The notes: a model not told the origin generated them from the sequence alone. DNA of 28,395 bases from an uncultured Oscillospiraceae bacterium (GCA_900550315.1 URRK01000004.1:1-28395); one strand, 5' to 3'; shown: positions 1-7,992, counted from the first letter of the stretch. Translations and numbers: made by a program.

Positions 1-94
1 TGCGGCGGTTTAAAAGAGTTTAAAAATCGCCGGAGCTATTTTTGCGCCCTTAAAATCTTTTAAAATAGGCTTTTAAAGGCACCCGGGCAGCGGT

Positions 95-128
95 TTTTGC
101 CGGCTTTTTTGGGGCTTGGCCGGCAAAA
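95..128. terminator. Stem-loop downstream of the minus-strand operon
   Basis: A 10-bp perfect inverted repeat (TTTTGCCGGC at 95-104, GCCGGCAAAA at 119-128) with a 14-nt loop lies about 150 bases past the stop of the last minus-strand gene. It has T-rich ends in both directions, so it could end transcription from either side. The rest of 1-274 shows no convincing gene; the short open frame there begins inside the neighbouring gene and has no ribosome site. Confidence 0.4.
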
Positions 129-274
129 GCCAAAACCGTTTTAAGGGGTAAAAGGCCAAAGTGTTTTGCCCAGCACCCTTACAATAAAAGGGGCTGCATT
201 TTTTAGCAGTTTTAAAAGCCCCCGCGCGGTGCGTTGCCGGCCTTTGGCCTACCGGGGCAAAAATTGCTTTGCTG

Positions 275-1045
275 CTACCTTTTTCGGCGTTTAATGTAAA
301 TCTCCTCACCGCTGTCGGCCTCACGGCGGGCCCGTTTGCGGTCTAAAATAAACGAGCGCAGCAGCACCCCCGTAGCACCGCCGGCCGCCGCAATAACCGT
401 CCAAATTAAAACCGTTTCCAACACGGTAGAAAAGCCCCAATACCCTTTGGCGTAGTTGTTTTTTAAGGTAACCGAATTGGCAACCTGCTGGGCCAAATCG
501 GCGTTACTTTGGCTCTGCTTGCCGGGAAAAATTAAATTTAACGCAAAAAAACGCTTGTTGCGCAGCATAATGTATTGTACCGACTGGTATTCGCCGCCGC
601 TGTCTTTTTGCGATTCGTTTACGCAGATCATATCCGGCCCGGCGCCGCGCCAAATGGTGTAGTCAACCTTTTGATTTTTCAGCAATTGGCCGGCAATGCT
701 CTCCAGCTTTTCGTCCGAAAGCTCGCTGAAATCTACCGTTTGGCGGGAAAAATCCGTCTCCCAGCTTTTTAGGGTTAGCTGGCAGCCGTTTTCACTTAAC
801 GCAAACAGCGCAATGTTGTTTTTGGTAAGGTAGGCTGCAAAGGCTTCGGCGTTGTAGCCCAAGGGCTCTAACAGCTCGGTGTTTTCATTGGCGTTTTTGG
901 CGGTTAGCACGGTGTACCCCTGCGGCAGGGTAAGGGTTAAGCCGTATTCGCTAACTGTAACACTTTGGGCGGCAGCCGGAACAAATAGCACCGCGCACCA
1001 AAGCAACAGCAGCAAAAAAGCCGTAAGTTTTTTAAGCTTTTTCAT
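275..1045 (-). CDS. Secreted/membrane-anchored protein of unknown function
   Basis: A 256-residue protein. Residues 1-26 form a signal peptide (MKKLKK, a leucine-rich core, then AAAQ). The body of about 170 residues starts with a short amphipathic strand pattern (YGLTLTLPQGYTVL) that loosely recalls PsbP/DUF1795-like lipoproteins; this is only a resemblance. Near the C-terminus there is one membrane segment (about residues 204-232, LIWTVIAAAGGATGVLL) followed by a very basic cytoplasmic tail ending in KRRKR. The predicted topology is an extracellular domain anchored at its C-terminus. The ATG lies one base past the folD stop, so it is cotranscribed with folD and probably translationally coupled. 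No catalytic motif is visible and the function is unknown. Confidence 0.75.
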   Translation of the reverse strand: MKKLKKLTAFLLLLLWCAVLFVPAAAQSVTVSEYGLTLTLPQGYTVLTAKNANENTELLEPLGYNAEAFAAYLTKNNIALFALSENGCQLTLKSWETDFSRQTVDFSELSDEKLESIAGQLLKNQKVDYTIWRGAGPDMICVNESQKDSGGEYQSVQYIMLRNKRFFALNLIFPGKQSQSNADLAQQVANSVTLKNNYAKGYWGFSTVLETVLIWTVIAAAGGATGVLLRSFILDRKRARREADSGEEIYIKRRKR

Positions 1046-1046
1046 G

Positions 1047-1901
1047 CTACTGCTCCAACCCGTTTTGCCGGCAAAAGGCCGTTAAAGTGTTTTGCATCAG
1101 CATGGCAATGGTCATGGGTCCAACCCCGCCGGGAACCGGCGTAATGGCACTGCAAACCGGGGCAACGCTTTCAAAATCAACATCGCCGCAAAGCTTGCCG
1201 TTTTCATCCCGGTTCATGCCAACATCAATAACAACGGCCCCGGGCTTTATGTAATTTTTGGTAATGAATTTCGGCTTGCCAATGGCGGCTACTACCACAT
1301 CGGCCTCTTGCACCGTTTGCTGTAGGTTTTGAGTGCGGGAATGGCACACCGTAACCGTGGCGTTTTGCTGCAGCAGCAGCAGGGCCATAGGCTTGCCAAC
1401 AATGTTGCTGCGGCCAATTACAACGGCGCGCTTGCCGGTTAGCTCTACGCCGGCCTGCTGCAAAAGGTACATTACCCCGGCTGGGGTGCAGGGCAGCAGG
1501 GCATAATCGCCAATCATAATATGGCCTACATTTTCGGGGTGAAAAGCGTCAACATCCTTTTCGGGCGAAATGGCCAGCAGCACGGCCTTTTCATCAATCC
1601 CCTTTGGCAGCGGCAGCTGGCATAAAATGCCGTTAATGTCGCTGCGGGCGTTTAATTCGTTTATTAGCAGCAACAGCTGTTCGGTTGTGGTGTTGCCCGG
1701 TAGGGCGTACTCCTCCGAGTAAAAGCCAATTTCGGCACAGGCCTTTTTTTTGTTGTTTACATACACGCGGGAGGCGGGGTCGTCCCCTACAACAATAACG
1801 GCAAGGCCGGGCCGCTTGCCGGTTTGGGCCAGCTGCTGGGTTTTGGCTTTTAGCTCGGCGCGCAGGCCGGCCGCAATGGCTTTTCCGTTTATGATTTGCA
1901 T
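1047..1901 (-). CDS. folD: Bifunctional methylenetetrahydrofolate dehydrogenase/cyclohydrolase
   Basis: FolD converts 5,10-methylene-THF to 10-formyl-THF in the cytosol, feeding purine and formyl-Met synthesis. The 284-residue length is standard. Family motifs are present: the YVNNKKKA segment holding the catalytic lysine, GILCQLPLPK, the DVDAFHP substrate loop, the GRSNIVGKP dinucleotide-binding motif and the C-terminal TPVPGGVGPMT signature. I chose the ATG at 1901 because GGAGG lies about 6 bases upstream and the protein then begins MQIINGK as in homologues; the longer frame adds an implausible Arg-rich leader. The start lies inside the last codons of lgt (13-base overlap), which implies coupling to lgt. 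Confidence 0.96.
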   Translation of the reverse strand: MQIINGKAIAAGLRAELKAKTQQLAQTGKRPGLAVIVVGDDPASRVYVNNKKKACAEIGFYSEEYALPGNTTTEQLLLLINELNARSDINGILCQLPLPKGIDEKAVLLAISPEKDVDAFHPENVGHIMIGDYALLPCTPAGVMYLLQQAGVELTGKRAVVIGRSNIVGKPMALLLLQQNATVTVCHSRTQNLQQTVQEADVVVAAIGKPKFITKNYIKPGAVVIDVGMNRDENGKLCGDVDFESVAPVCSAITPVPGGVGPMTIAMLMQNTLTAFCRQNGLEQ

Positions 1902-3118
1902 GGCTGTGATCCTCCGTTTTGATTTTCGGCGTCTTGCACCGTGGCGGCGCTTTCGGGCGTTGGGCACGGTTCGTTTTTTGCCGGGTCTAACCCGTTTTCC
2001 GCCGGTTCGGCGGGAGCCTCCGGTTTTGATTTGTTTTCTGCCGGGTTGGCAGAAATTTCCGGCTCGGGGGCGTTTTTCGCCTGGTCTAACTTATTTTCCG
2101 CCGGTTCGGTTTTAGCTTTTTCCGGCTTTAATTCGTTTTCCTCCCGCCTTGGCGCGGTTTTGGTTAGGCTTGCCGGGCGGGTTGGGTCTGCCGGGTTGGT
2201 TGAATTTGCGGTTGAGTCTGCCGGTTCGGCTAAACCTACGGCCGGGTCGGCCTGGGGCGTGCCTTCGGCTGTTCCCGGTTCCTCGGCGGCAAATTGCGGC
2301 ACATAAACCTGCGCGCTTTCTTTCCGTTTTTTTAGCAGCACCCAAAGGGCAACGGCCGAGCCAACGCACACAACGCCCGAAAGCAGGCTGGAAACGCGAA
2401 TGGGGCCCCACATTAGGCTGTCGGTTCGCAGCAGCTCTACCAAGCAGCGCTCAAACCCGTACCAAACGCCGTACATTAAGGCAATTTGCCCGCGGAATAC
2501 CCGCTTTTTGCTAAAGTGGTGCAACACAAAAAAACCGGCAATACACCAAACCGATTCGTACAAAAAGCAGGGATGCACTAAGGCTGTGCTGCCCATCTCC
2601 TCGGCAATGCGGTTGCCCGTCATGCCAAAAAAGCTGCTGCCGGTAAAGGTGCCGTACGCCTCTTGGTTCACAAAATTGCCCCAGCGGCCAATGCCCTGGC
2701 CAATCAGCAGCCCCAGCGCCGTAATATCCAGTGCGGCCGGAACCGAAAATTTGTACACCCGCCAAAACACCAAAATGCAAACGGCCGCCATAATAATGCC
2801 GCCGTAAATAGCCAGGCCCGCAAAGCCTTGCCCTCCGCCGGTAAAAAAGTGTTTAAATCCCGCAAGGCCGGAATCAAAAATAATGTAATACGCCCGTGCG
2901 CCTAAAATGCAGCAGGGCAGGGTAACTACAAAGGCGTTAAAAATGTGGTCGGGGTTCATGCCAAGGCGCTCCCCGTTTTTCATGCCGTACCACAACGCCA
3001 GCAGCACGCCCAGCGCAATAATAATACCGTACCAGTAAATCTTCCAGTTTAAAAGCGGCAGCGTAAAAGCAACCGGATCTAAATGAAAGGTAATGCCGAA
3101 TAAAATAATGGTATTCAT
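1889..3118 (-). CDS. lgt: Prolipoprotein diacylglyceryl transferase with long charged C-terminal tail
   Basis: Lgt transfers diacylglycerol from phosphatidylglycerol to the lipobox cysteine of prolipoproteins in the membrane. Residues 1-265 form the usual multi-pass core, with the signature GRWGNFVNQE (residues 144-153), the HPCFLYES segment near 182-189 and ELLRTD at 228-233. Start ATG 3118 has AGGAG about 10 bases upstream and gives the typical N-terminus. Residues 266-409 are not part of the normal enzyme: a low-complexity Pro/Ala/Glu/Lys/Asn tail with imperfect repeats PAENKLDQAKN (339-349), PAENKSKPEAP (359-369) and PAENGLDPAKN (372-382). Most family members are about 260-290 residues. 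The tail follows the last TM and a KKRK stop-transfer, so it is expected to be cytoplasmic. It lies between ymfH-like and folD; the context is conserved in Clostridia. Confidence 0.94.
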   Translation of the reverse strand: MNTIILFGITFHLDPVAFTLPLLNWKIYWYGIIIALGVLLALWYGMKNGERLGMNPDHIFNAFVVTLPCCILGARAYYIIFDSGLAGFKHFFTGGGQGFAGLAIYGGIIMAAVCILVFWRVYKFSVPAALDITALGLLIGQGIGRWGNFVNQEAYGTFTGSSFFGMTGNRIAEEMGSTALVHPCFLYESVWCIAGFFVLHHFSKKRVFRGQIALMYGVWYGFERCLVELLRTDSLMWGPIRVSSLLSGVVCVGSAVALWVLLKKRKESAQVYVPQFAAEEPGTAEGTPQADPAVGLAEPADSTANSTNPADPTRPASLTKTAPRREENELKPEKAKTEPAENKLDQAKNAPEPEISANPAENKSKPEAPAEPAENGLDPAKNEPCPTPESAATVQDAENQNGGSQPCKS

Positions 3119-3170
3119 AAGTAAAAAACTCCTAACGCTGCGGCCGGCTTGCAAAAGCTTACCCACCGCA

Positions 3171-3202
3171 AGGTAAAACAAGGGGCGGCAAGGGCGCCGC
3201 CC
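3171..3202 (-). terminator. Possible internal terminator between ymfH-like gene and lgt
   Basis: A 7-bp GC-only stem (GGGCGGC at 3183-3189 with GCCGCCC at 3196-3202) is followed, in the minus direction, by CTTGTTTTA. It may partly end transcription coming from the peptidase genes or act as an RNA stability element; the T-tract is short. Confidence 0.4.
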
Positions 3203-3218
3203 GCTGCAAATAAACGCT

Positions 3219-4499
3219 TTACGCGTTTGCGTCTAAGGGCCGAATAACCGAAAGCACGGCGTTTTCCTCGCAAAATACCGAAAGCATTTCCTCGGCGTTT
3301 TGCACCGTGGCGGCGTGCAGCACCTTAAAGTATTCAAACAAGCTGTATTCCTCCACAACGGCGTCGCACAGCATGGCGCAAACGCCCTCGGCACTGTCAA
3401 ACCGCACTAAGCCCTTGCCGTAGGCCTCCCGCTTAACGGCGTTAAACAGCCGCTCGTTAATGCCCTCGCGGCGCAGGCGCTGTACCTCTTGCAAAAACAG
3501 CTGCCGCACCTGCTCGGGGTTGTTGCTTTCCCCCTCCAGCATGGGCACGGCAAAGCCGCGGCCGGTAAAGTGTTCTACACCAAATTCCTCGTTAATTAGG
3601 CCTTTTTCCAGCAGGGTGCGGTACAGGGGCGAGGCCGGGCCAACCAAAACCTTTAACAGCAGCGCGGTGTAAATGGCCTGCTGAACCGAAATGCGGCTGC
3701 CCGTAAAGGGCTGCTTAAAGCCTAAGCAAAACAGGGGCTTGTACACCTGCATTTTCAGCTCGGTTTGGTGGGTTACAACCGTTTGGGGTTCATCGGGCAG
3801 CGATTTTTGCACCGTTTGCGGCGGGCAGGATTTTAAATTTTTTTCAATAAAATCCAGCGTTTGCTGCGGGTCAAAATCTCCCGCTAAAATTAAAAACATA
3901 TTCGAAAGGTTGTAAAACTTTTCGTAACAGCCGTACAAAAGCTTGTCGGTAATCTCGGCAATGGTCTGCTCGGTGCCGGGAATATCAATTTTAACCGGGT
4001 GGTGATGGAACATTCCCTCTAACATATTAATTAATACCCGCCAGCTGGGCATATCCCGGTACATTCTAATTTCCTGCCCAATAATGCCCTGCTCCTTGGC
4101 TACGGTTTTGGCCGTAAAGTACGGGGTGCGAACAAAGTTCAGCAAAATTTTTAAATTTTCGTAAAACCGGTTCGCGCAGGAAAACAGGTAGCAGGTGCGG
4201 TCAAACGAGGTGTAAGCGTTGGCGTAAGCGCCGGTTTTGGCGTAGCTTTCAAAGGCGTCGCCCTCCTCGCTTTCAAACAGCTTGTGCTCTAAAAAATGGG
4301 CAATGCCCTCGGGCAGCTGCACCCGCTCGCCCGTAGGGGCGGTGTATTCGTTATCTATAGAGCCGTACTTGGTGCCGAACATTGCGTAGTTGGAGGAAAA
4401 GCCCGGCATAGGGTATAAATAAATCTGCAGCCCGGAGGCGTGGTTAGCTTTTAAATATTTTTTGCCCGGCAGGCTGCCGGAGATCCATTCGCCGTTCAT
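3219..4499 (-). CDS. M16-family zinc peptidase, active subunit (YmfH-like)
   Basis: A 426-residue member of the insulinase/processing-peptidase family (M16). The inverted zinc motif HFLEH is at residues 68-72, and the expected downstream glutamate lies in GQEI (about residue 143). This is therefore the catalytically competent partner, resembling Bacillus YmfH. There is no signal peptide, so it is cytosolic. Its ATG overlaps the TGA of the upstream M16 gene (ATGA), the classical arrangement for two chains that may form a heterodimer, as in other two-gene M16 systems. The in vivo substrate is unknown; such pairs are often linked to peptide turnover or precursor processing. Confidence 0.9.
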   Translation of the reverse strand: MNGEWISGSLPGKKYLKANHASGLQIYLYPMPGFSSNYAMFGTKYGSIDNEYTAPTGERVQLPEGIAHFLEHKLFESEEGDAFESYAKTGAYANAYTSFDRTCYLFSCANRFYENLKILLNFVRTPYFTAKTVAKEQGIIGQEIRMYRDMPSWRVLINMLEGMFHHHPVKIDIPGTEQTIAEITDKLLYGCYEKFYNLSNMFLILAGDFDPQQTLDFIEKNLKSCPPQTVQKSLPDEPQTVVTHQTELKMQVYKPLFCLGFKQPFTGSRISVQQAIYTALLLKVLVGPASPLYRTLLEKGLINEEFGVEHFTGRGFAVPMLEGESNNPEQVRQLFLQEVQRLRREGINERLFNAVKREAYGKGLVRFDSAEGVCAMLCDAVVEEYSLFEYFKVLHAATVQNAEEMLSVFCEENAVLSVIRPLDANA

Positions 4500-5767
4500 T
4501 GCGCGCCCTCCTTGTTCGGTAAAATTGAAAATACGGTATCTAACCGGTAGGTGTTGGCCACCGCAATTACCTGCTCGCGGGTAACACTGCCAATTTGCGC
4601 CGCAAACTCGGCGGGCGAAAGCAGCTGCTCCTCGGTCAGCAGGCTGTACCAGCTGTCTAACGCGGCCTCGGAATCTTCAAAGCAGGCAATGCTGTCCTGC
4701 AGGCTGCGTTTCGAGGCGGCCAAAACCTCGTTGTTAAATTCGCCTTGTTGAATTTGGGCCAGCTGGCGGCAAATTTCCTGCTCGGCGCGCTCGGCGTTTT
4801 GCGGTTCTACGCCGCTGTCTACCAGCAAATAGCCCTTGGCGCGGTTGGCCCGGGCGGCGCAGTAGTAGCAAAGGCTTAGCTTTTCACGCACATTGGTAAA
4901 TAAGGCAGAATACGGCCCGCCGCCAAAAAGGTCGGAAAACACCGAAATTGCCGCGTGCTGCACGGCTGGCAGCAACCCATTTGCGGCAAAACCCAAAACC
5001 AGCTTGCCCTGCGTTACGGCCATTTCTTTGGTAAAGCGGGCCGGGGTTTTGTTTGGGGCTTTCGGCGCGGTTTGCGGCAGCGGCAAAACCCGGCGCTCTA
5101 CGGCGGCAAAGCCTTTGGCAAAACGCTCAAACAATCCGCTTGGCAGGGCGGGGCCAATTACCTGAATACGCACCCGTGCCCCGCTAAGCACCGCCTGCCA
5201 GGCCAAAAACAGCTGCTGCGCCGTTAAGGCCTGAACCGCCTGGGCGCTGCCGGTTTTGTATTCGCCAAACGGGTCGCCTTGGTACATGTGCTTTAATGCT
5301 TCGGCAATGGCGTAGGCGCGTTTGTCGTTCGCAAGGCCCTCAATTTTTTCCAGCGTTAGGCGGCGCTCCCGCGCAAAATCGTTGGTGCAAAAGGCGTTGC
5401 CGTTTAAGGCCGGCTCAAACAGCATTTGGCCAAGCAGCTCGGCGGCCTGCTGCACCACCGGGCAGTTTTCGGGGGTTTGGTTGTTGTTTAAACTAAAAGA
5501 GAACAGCCGCAGCAACTGCCGGTCGCCCACCTTTTCGGCGGCGGCGCCAATCTCGGCACCGTACAGTTCGCACAGGCGCAGGTTTAAAGCGCTGTAATCC
5601 GGGTAGGCAGCACAGCAGGAGGTTAGCACAAAAGGCAGCAGCGCGTTTGCGGCCAGCGTGCTTTGCTGCAGCGGCAGGTAAAGGTTTACAGAAATATGTG
5701 TGGTGGAAAACCGCGTGTTTTGAATAAACAGTCCGTCTATTCCGTTCGCAATAGGTGTTAGTTGCAA
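4496..5767 (-). CDS. M16-family peptidase-like subunit lacking the zinc motif (YmfF-like)
   Basis: A 423-residue M16-fold protein similar in length to its neighbour but with no HxxEH motif: the equivalent region near the N-terminus reads CCAAYPDYSALNL. The C-terminal half keeps family features (FGGGPYSALFTNVREKLSLCYY). It is probably the non-catalytic, substrate-gripping partner of the downstream HFLEH protein. A TTG start at 5767 is preferred: AGAGGA lies about 7 bases upstream, whereas the nearby ATG is in another frame that gives no recognisable protein. It is the first gene of the minus-strand run, about 120 bases downstream of a good promoter. Confidence 0.88.
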   Translation of the reverse strand: MQLTPIANGIDGLFIQNTRFSTTHISVNLYLPLQQSTLAANALLPFVLTSCCAAYPDYSALNLRLCELYGAEIGAAAEKVGDRQLLRLFSFSLNNNQTPENCPVVQQAAELLGQMLFEPALNGNAFCTNDFARERRLTLEKIEGLANDKRAYAIAEALKHMYQGDPFGEYKTGSAQAVQALTAQQLFLAWQAVLSGARVRIQVIGPALPSGLFERFAKGFAAVERRVLPLPQTAPKAPNKTPARFTKEMAVTQGKLVLGFAANGLLPAVQHAAISVFSDLFGGGPYSALFTNVREKLSLCYYCAARANRAKGYLLVDSGVEPQNAERAEQEICRQLAQIQQGEFNNEVLAASKRSLQDSIACFEDSEAALDSWYSLLTEEQLLSPAEFAAQIGSVTREQVIAVANTYRLDTVFSILPNKEGAQ

Positions 5768-5884
5768 AAAACATTCCTCTTTTCAACCTGGCGGCCCAAA
5801 GGGCCCCAAAAAATTTTTAAAAGCAAATGGCGCCGGCAAGCGCCCGCTAAACCGTTTGCGGTTGGCTGCTGTAATATATTGTTT

Positions 5885-5913
5885 ATTGTAACACAAAAGG
5901 GGCGGTTCTCCAA
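5885..5913 (-). promoter_or_regulatory. Sigma-A promoter for the M16-lgt-folD run
   Basis: Reading the minus strand, TTGGAG (5913-5908), a 17-base spacer and TACAAT (5890-5885), with TGT just before the -10 box (extended -10). It points at the YmfF-like gene and is divergent from the metNIQ promoter. Confidence 0.65.
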
Positions 5914-5962
5914 TAGTTTTTTAAAAAAAATTACAGAATTTTGCACATTTTTAAAAAAACAG

Positions 5963-5991
5963 TTGACGAATGAGCGGGAGTGTGCTATAAT
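5963..5991 (+). promoter_or_regulatory. Strong sigma-A promoter for the metNIQ leader
   Basis: TTGACG (5963-5968), exactly 17 bases, then TATAAT (5986-5991) preceded by TGC, giving an extended -10. Transcription should start near 5998, leaving an untranslated leader of about 300 nt before the metN start at 6296. Confidence 0.85.
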
Positions 5992-6085
5992 GCATACAAA
6001 TTAAGTAGGTTTAGTTGCAGGCGCCGGGTTGGCGTTTGGGCGGTACCCTTAATGGTTTATTTTAAAAAAAGGAGGTTTGGGGCTC

Positions 6086-6199
6086 ATGTCGTACATTTTT
6101 GGCAAACTGCTGCGCACCAATTTTCGTTGTGGACGAATGTTTTACACCCGTACAGCTGCGGGTGCTTTTGCCGTGCCGGTTGAGTCCTTAACCTTTTAA
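6086..6199 (+). CDS. Short leader ORF upstream of metN
   Basis: A 37-codon ORF starting MSYIFGKLLR and ending VESLTF, with a near-perfect AGGAGG ending about 10 bases before the ATG. It spans hairpin H2 and ends 40 bases before the terminator stem. The peptide is basic with few Met (positions 1 and 18), so a classical Met-codon-run leader is not evident; sensing by ribosome position or by the nascent peptide is possible. It may also be a relic. No homologue is recognised. Confidence 0.4.
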   Translation: MSYIFGKLLRTNFRCGRMFYTRTAAGAFAVPVESLTF

Positions 6200-6238
6200 C
6201 TCTTAACCTGCGGCAAGGGTGCAATAAAACGGTTGTAT

Positions 6239-6274
6239 GGGTCATCTGAGTTTTTCAGGTGGCCCTTTATTTTT
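6239..6274 (+). terminator. Intrinsic terminator in the metN leader
   Basis: An uninterrupted 11-bp stem (6239-6249 with 6255-6265, including two G-U pairs) with a GTTTT loop is followed by TTTATTTTT. It ends 22 bases before the metN start codon, so it must be read through for the operon to be expressed; this is the hallmark of premature-termination control. Confidence 0.85.
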
Positions 6275-6295
6275 GCAAAGGGGGCAAGCGGTTTC

Positions 6296-7288
6296 GTGAT
6301 AGAACTGCAAAATGTAAGCAAGGTTTACCAAACCAAAAGCGGGGCGGTGCCGGCGGTACAAAATGTTTCTTTAAAAATTGAAAAAGGCGATGTTTTTGGC
6401 ATTATTGGCCTTTCGGGCGCGGGGAAATCTACCTTAGTGCGTTGCCTGAACTTTTTAGAGCGCCCCAGCGAGGGTAAGGTTATTTTTAACGGGGCCGAAC
6501 TGGGCAGCCTAACCAAAAAGCAGCTGCTTAAAACAAGGCAGTCTATGTCAATGATCTTTCAAGGCTTTAACCTGTTGGCGCAGCGCACCGCATTAAAAAA
6601 TGTTTGTTACCCGTTAGAAATTTCGGGCACCCCGCGGGCCAAGGCTATTACCAAAGCCAAAAAGCTGTTAGAGCTGGTGGGCCTTGGGGAAAGGCTTAAC
6701 GCCTACCCGGCACAGCTTTCGGGCGGGCAAAAGCAGCGGGTTGCCATTGCCCGCGCCTTAGCCACCGACCCGCAGGTGCTGCTGTGCGACGAGGCCACCA
6801 GTGCGCTGGACCCGAACACCACCCGCTCGATTTTAGCGCTGCTGAAAGAAATTAACCAAACCTTGGGCGTTACCATTATTGTGATAACGCACGAAATGCG
6901 GGTAGTAGAGCAAATTTGTAACCGCGTTGCCGTTATGGACGGCGGCAAGGTGGTAGAAACCGGGTTGGTGCGGGATGTATTTTTAGCACCGCAATCGCAA
7001 ACTGCAAGGGACTTAATTTTACCCGGCGTTAGCCTAACCCCCGCCACGCACGGGCCGCGGGTGATCCGCGTGGTGTTTGACGGACAATCCTCCTTTGAGC
7101 CGGTAATTGCCAATTTAATTTTAGAGTGCCGCACCAGCGTAAACATTTTAGGGGCCGACACCAAGAATTTAGAGGGCAAGGCCTACGGCCAAATGCTGCT
7201 GCAGCTGCCCGAGGCCGAGCCGGAGCAGCAGCGCATTACCGATTATTTAACTTTGCACCATATTAAATTTGAGGAGGTAGCGCAATGA
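6296..7288 (+). CDS. metN: Methionine ABC transporter ATP-binding protein
   Basis: The cytosolic ATPase of the MetNIQ importer for methionine, often also D-methionine and its derivatives. From the GTG start the protein has 330 residues: Walker A GLSGAGKST at 38-46, signature LSGGQKQR, Walker B LLCDEATSALDP, and a C-terminal NIL domain (starting about VIRVVFDG) that in E. coli MetN binds methionine and causes trans-inhibition. GTG 6296 is preferred because a G-rich ribosome site (AAAGGGGG) lies 11 bases upstream; the longer TTG frame runs through the terminator hairpin. The stop overlaps the metI start (ATGA). Expression probably depends on the leader terminator upstream. Confidence 0.95.
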   Translation: MIELQNVSKVYQTKSGAVPAVQNVSLKIEKGDVFGIIGLSGAGKSTLVRCLNFLERPSEGKVIFNGAELGSLTKKQLLKTRQSMSMIFQGFNLLAQRTALKNVCYPLEISGTPRAKAITKAKKLLELVGLGERLNAYPAQLSGGQKQRVAIARALATDPQVLLCDEATSALDPNTTRSILALLKEINQTLGVTIIVITHEMRVVEQICNRVAVMDGGKVVETGLVRDVFLAPQSQTARDLILPGVSLTPATHGPRVIRVVFDGQSSFEPVIANLILECRTSVNILGADTKNLEGKAYGQMLLQLPEAEPEQQRITDYLTLHHIKFEEVAQ

Positions 7289-7971
7289 CAGCCTTTTTTT
7301 CAAACCTTTTTGGCAACGGAATGTGGCAGACCTATTTAGAGGCCGTTTTGCTAACCTTAAAAATAACGGTGATCGGCACCGCCATTTCGTACATTATTGG
7401 CATTCCCTTAGGGGTGCTGCTGTACGGCACAGCTGCCGGCAGCTTGTTTGAAAACCGTTGGGTCAACACCATAGTGGGCGTTGTGGTAAATGTTTTGCGC
7501 TCGGTTCCGTTTATTATTTTATTGGTAATGACGCAGCCCATTGCCAAGGCCATAGTTGGCTCTAAAATTGGTAATAACGCGTTTATTGTATACCTGGTGC
7601 TGGCGGCCGCCCCCTTTGTGGCGCGAATGATCGAGTCCTCGTTTAAAGAGGTTGATCCCGGCGTGATCGAGGCGGCGCAGTCTATGGGCTCTACCAACAT
7701 TCAAATTATTTTTAAGGTTTTAATTCCCGAGGCTAAGCCCTCGTTAATTGTGGGGGCGGCCATTGCCCTAACCACCATTTTGGGCTACACCCCAATGACC
7801 TACCTAATTGCCGGCGGCGGCTTAGGCCAGTTGGCCATTCAATACGGGCTGTACCGATTTAATTCCACTATTATGTATGTATCCTCTATTTTATTGGTTA
7901 TTTTGGTGCAAATAATGCAAGAGGTTTTAAGCCGCATTGCCCTAAAAAGCGATAAGCGTATTCGCAATTGA
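7285..7971 (+). CDS. metI: Methionine ABC transporter permease
   Basis: A 228-residue membrane protein with five or so hydrophobic segments and the binding-protein-dependent permease loop EAAQSMGSTNIQI (the EAA motif that contacts the ATPase). Methionine permeases of this family are characteristically short (about 215-230 residues), as here. The ATG overlaps the last codon of metN, so the two are coupled. Confidence 0.94.
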   Translation: MTAFFSNLFGNGMWQTYLEAVLLTLKITVIGTAISYIIGIPLGVLLYGTAAGSLFENRWVNTIVGVVVNVLRSVPFIILLVMTQPIAKAIVGSKIGNNAFIVYLVLAAAPFVARMIESSFKEVDPGVIEAAQSMGSTNIQIIFKVLIPEAKPSLIVGAAIALTTILGYTPMTYLIAGGGLGQLAIQYGLYRFNSTIMYVSSILLVILVQIMQEVLSRIALKSDKRIRN

Positions 7972-7992
7972 TTTATTATTTTTATTTTGTTC

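Larger units (their letters stand above)
5998..6274 (+). promoter_or_regulatory. Attenuator-type leader RNA of metNIQ
   Basis: The leader contains hairpin H1 (AGGCGCC 6019-6025 with GGCGTTT 6031-6037), a ribosome site and short ORF (6086-6199), hairpin H2 (CACCCG 6145-6150 with CGGGTG 6159-6164), a long imperfect hairpin H3 (TGCCG 6174-6178 with CGGCA 6211-6215) and a terminator (6239-6274). Bases ACCCGTACA (6146-6154) can instead pair with TGTATGGGT (6234-6242), 9 bp with one G-U. That would remove the first four bases of the terminator stem, so H2 and the terminator would be alternatives to this antiterminator. I do not see the conserved S-box or T-box sequences. The signal sensed, presumably methionine-related from the operon, is inferred only. 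Confidence 0.6.

Noticed and set aside
73..324. Minus-strand frame of 83 residues
   Set aside because: It starts inside the downstream end of the secreted-protein gene, has no ribosome site and shows no protein-like pattern.
5998..6274. S-box (SAM-I) or T-box riboswitch in the metN leader
   Set aside because: The conserved S-box core and the T-box AGGGTGG-ACCGCG element are absent; AAGGGTGCAATAAAACGG at 6215-6232 only weakly recalls a T-box and lacks the rest.
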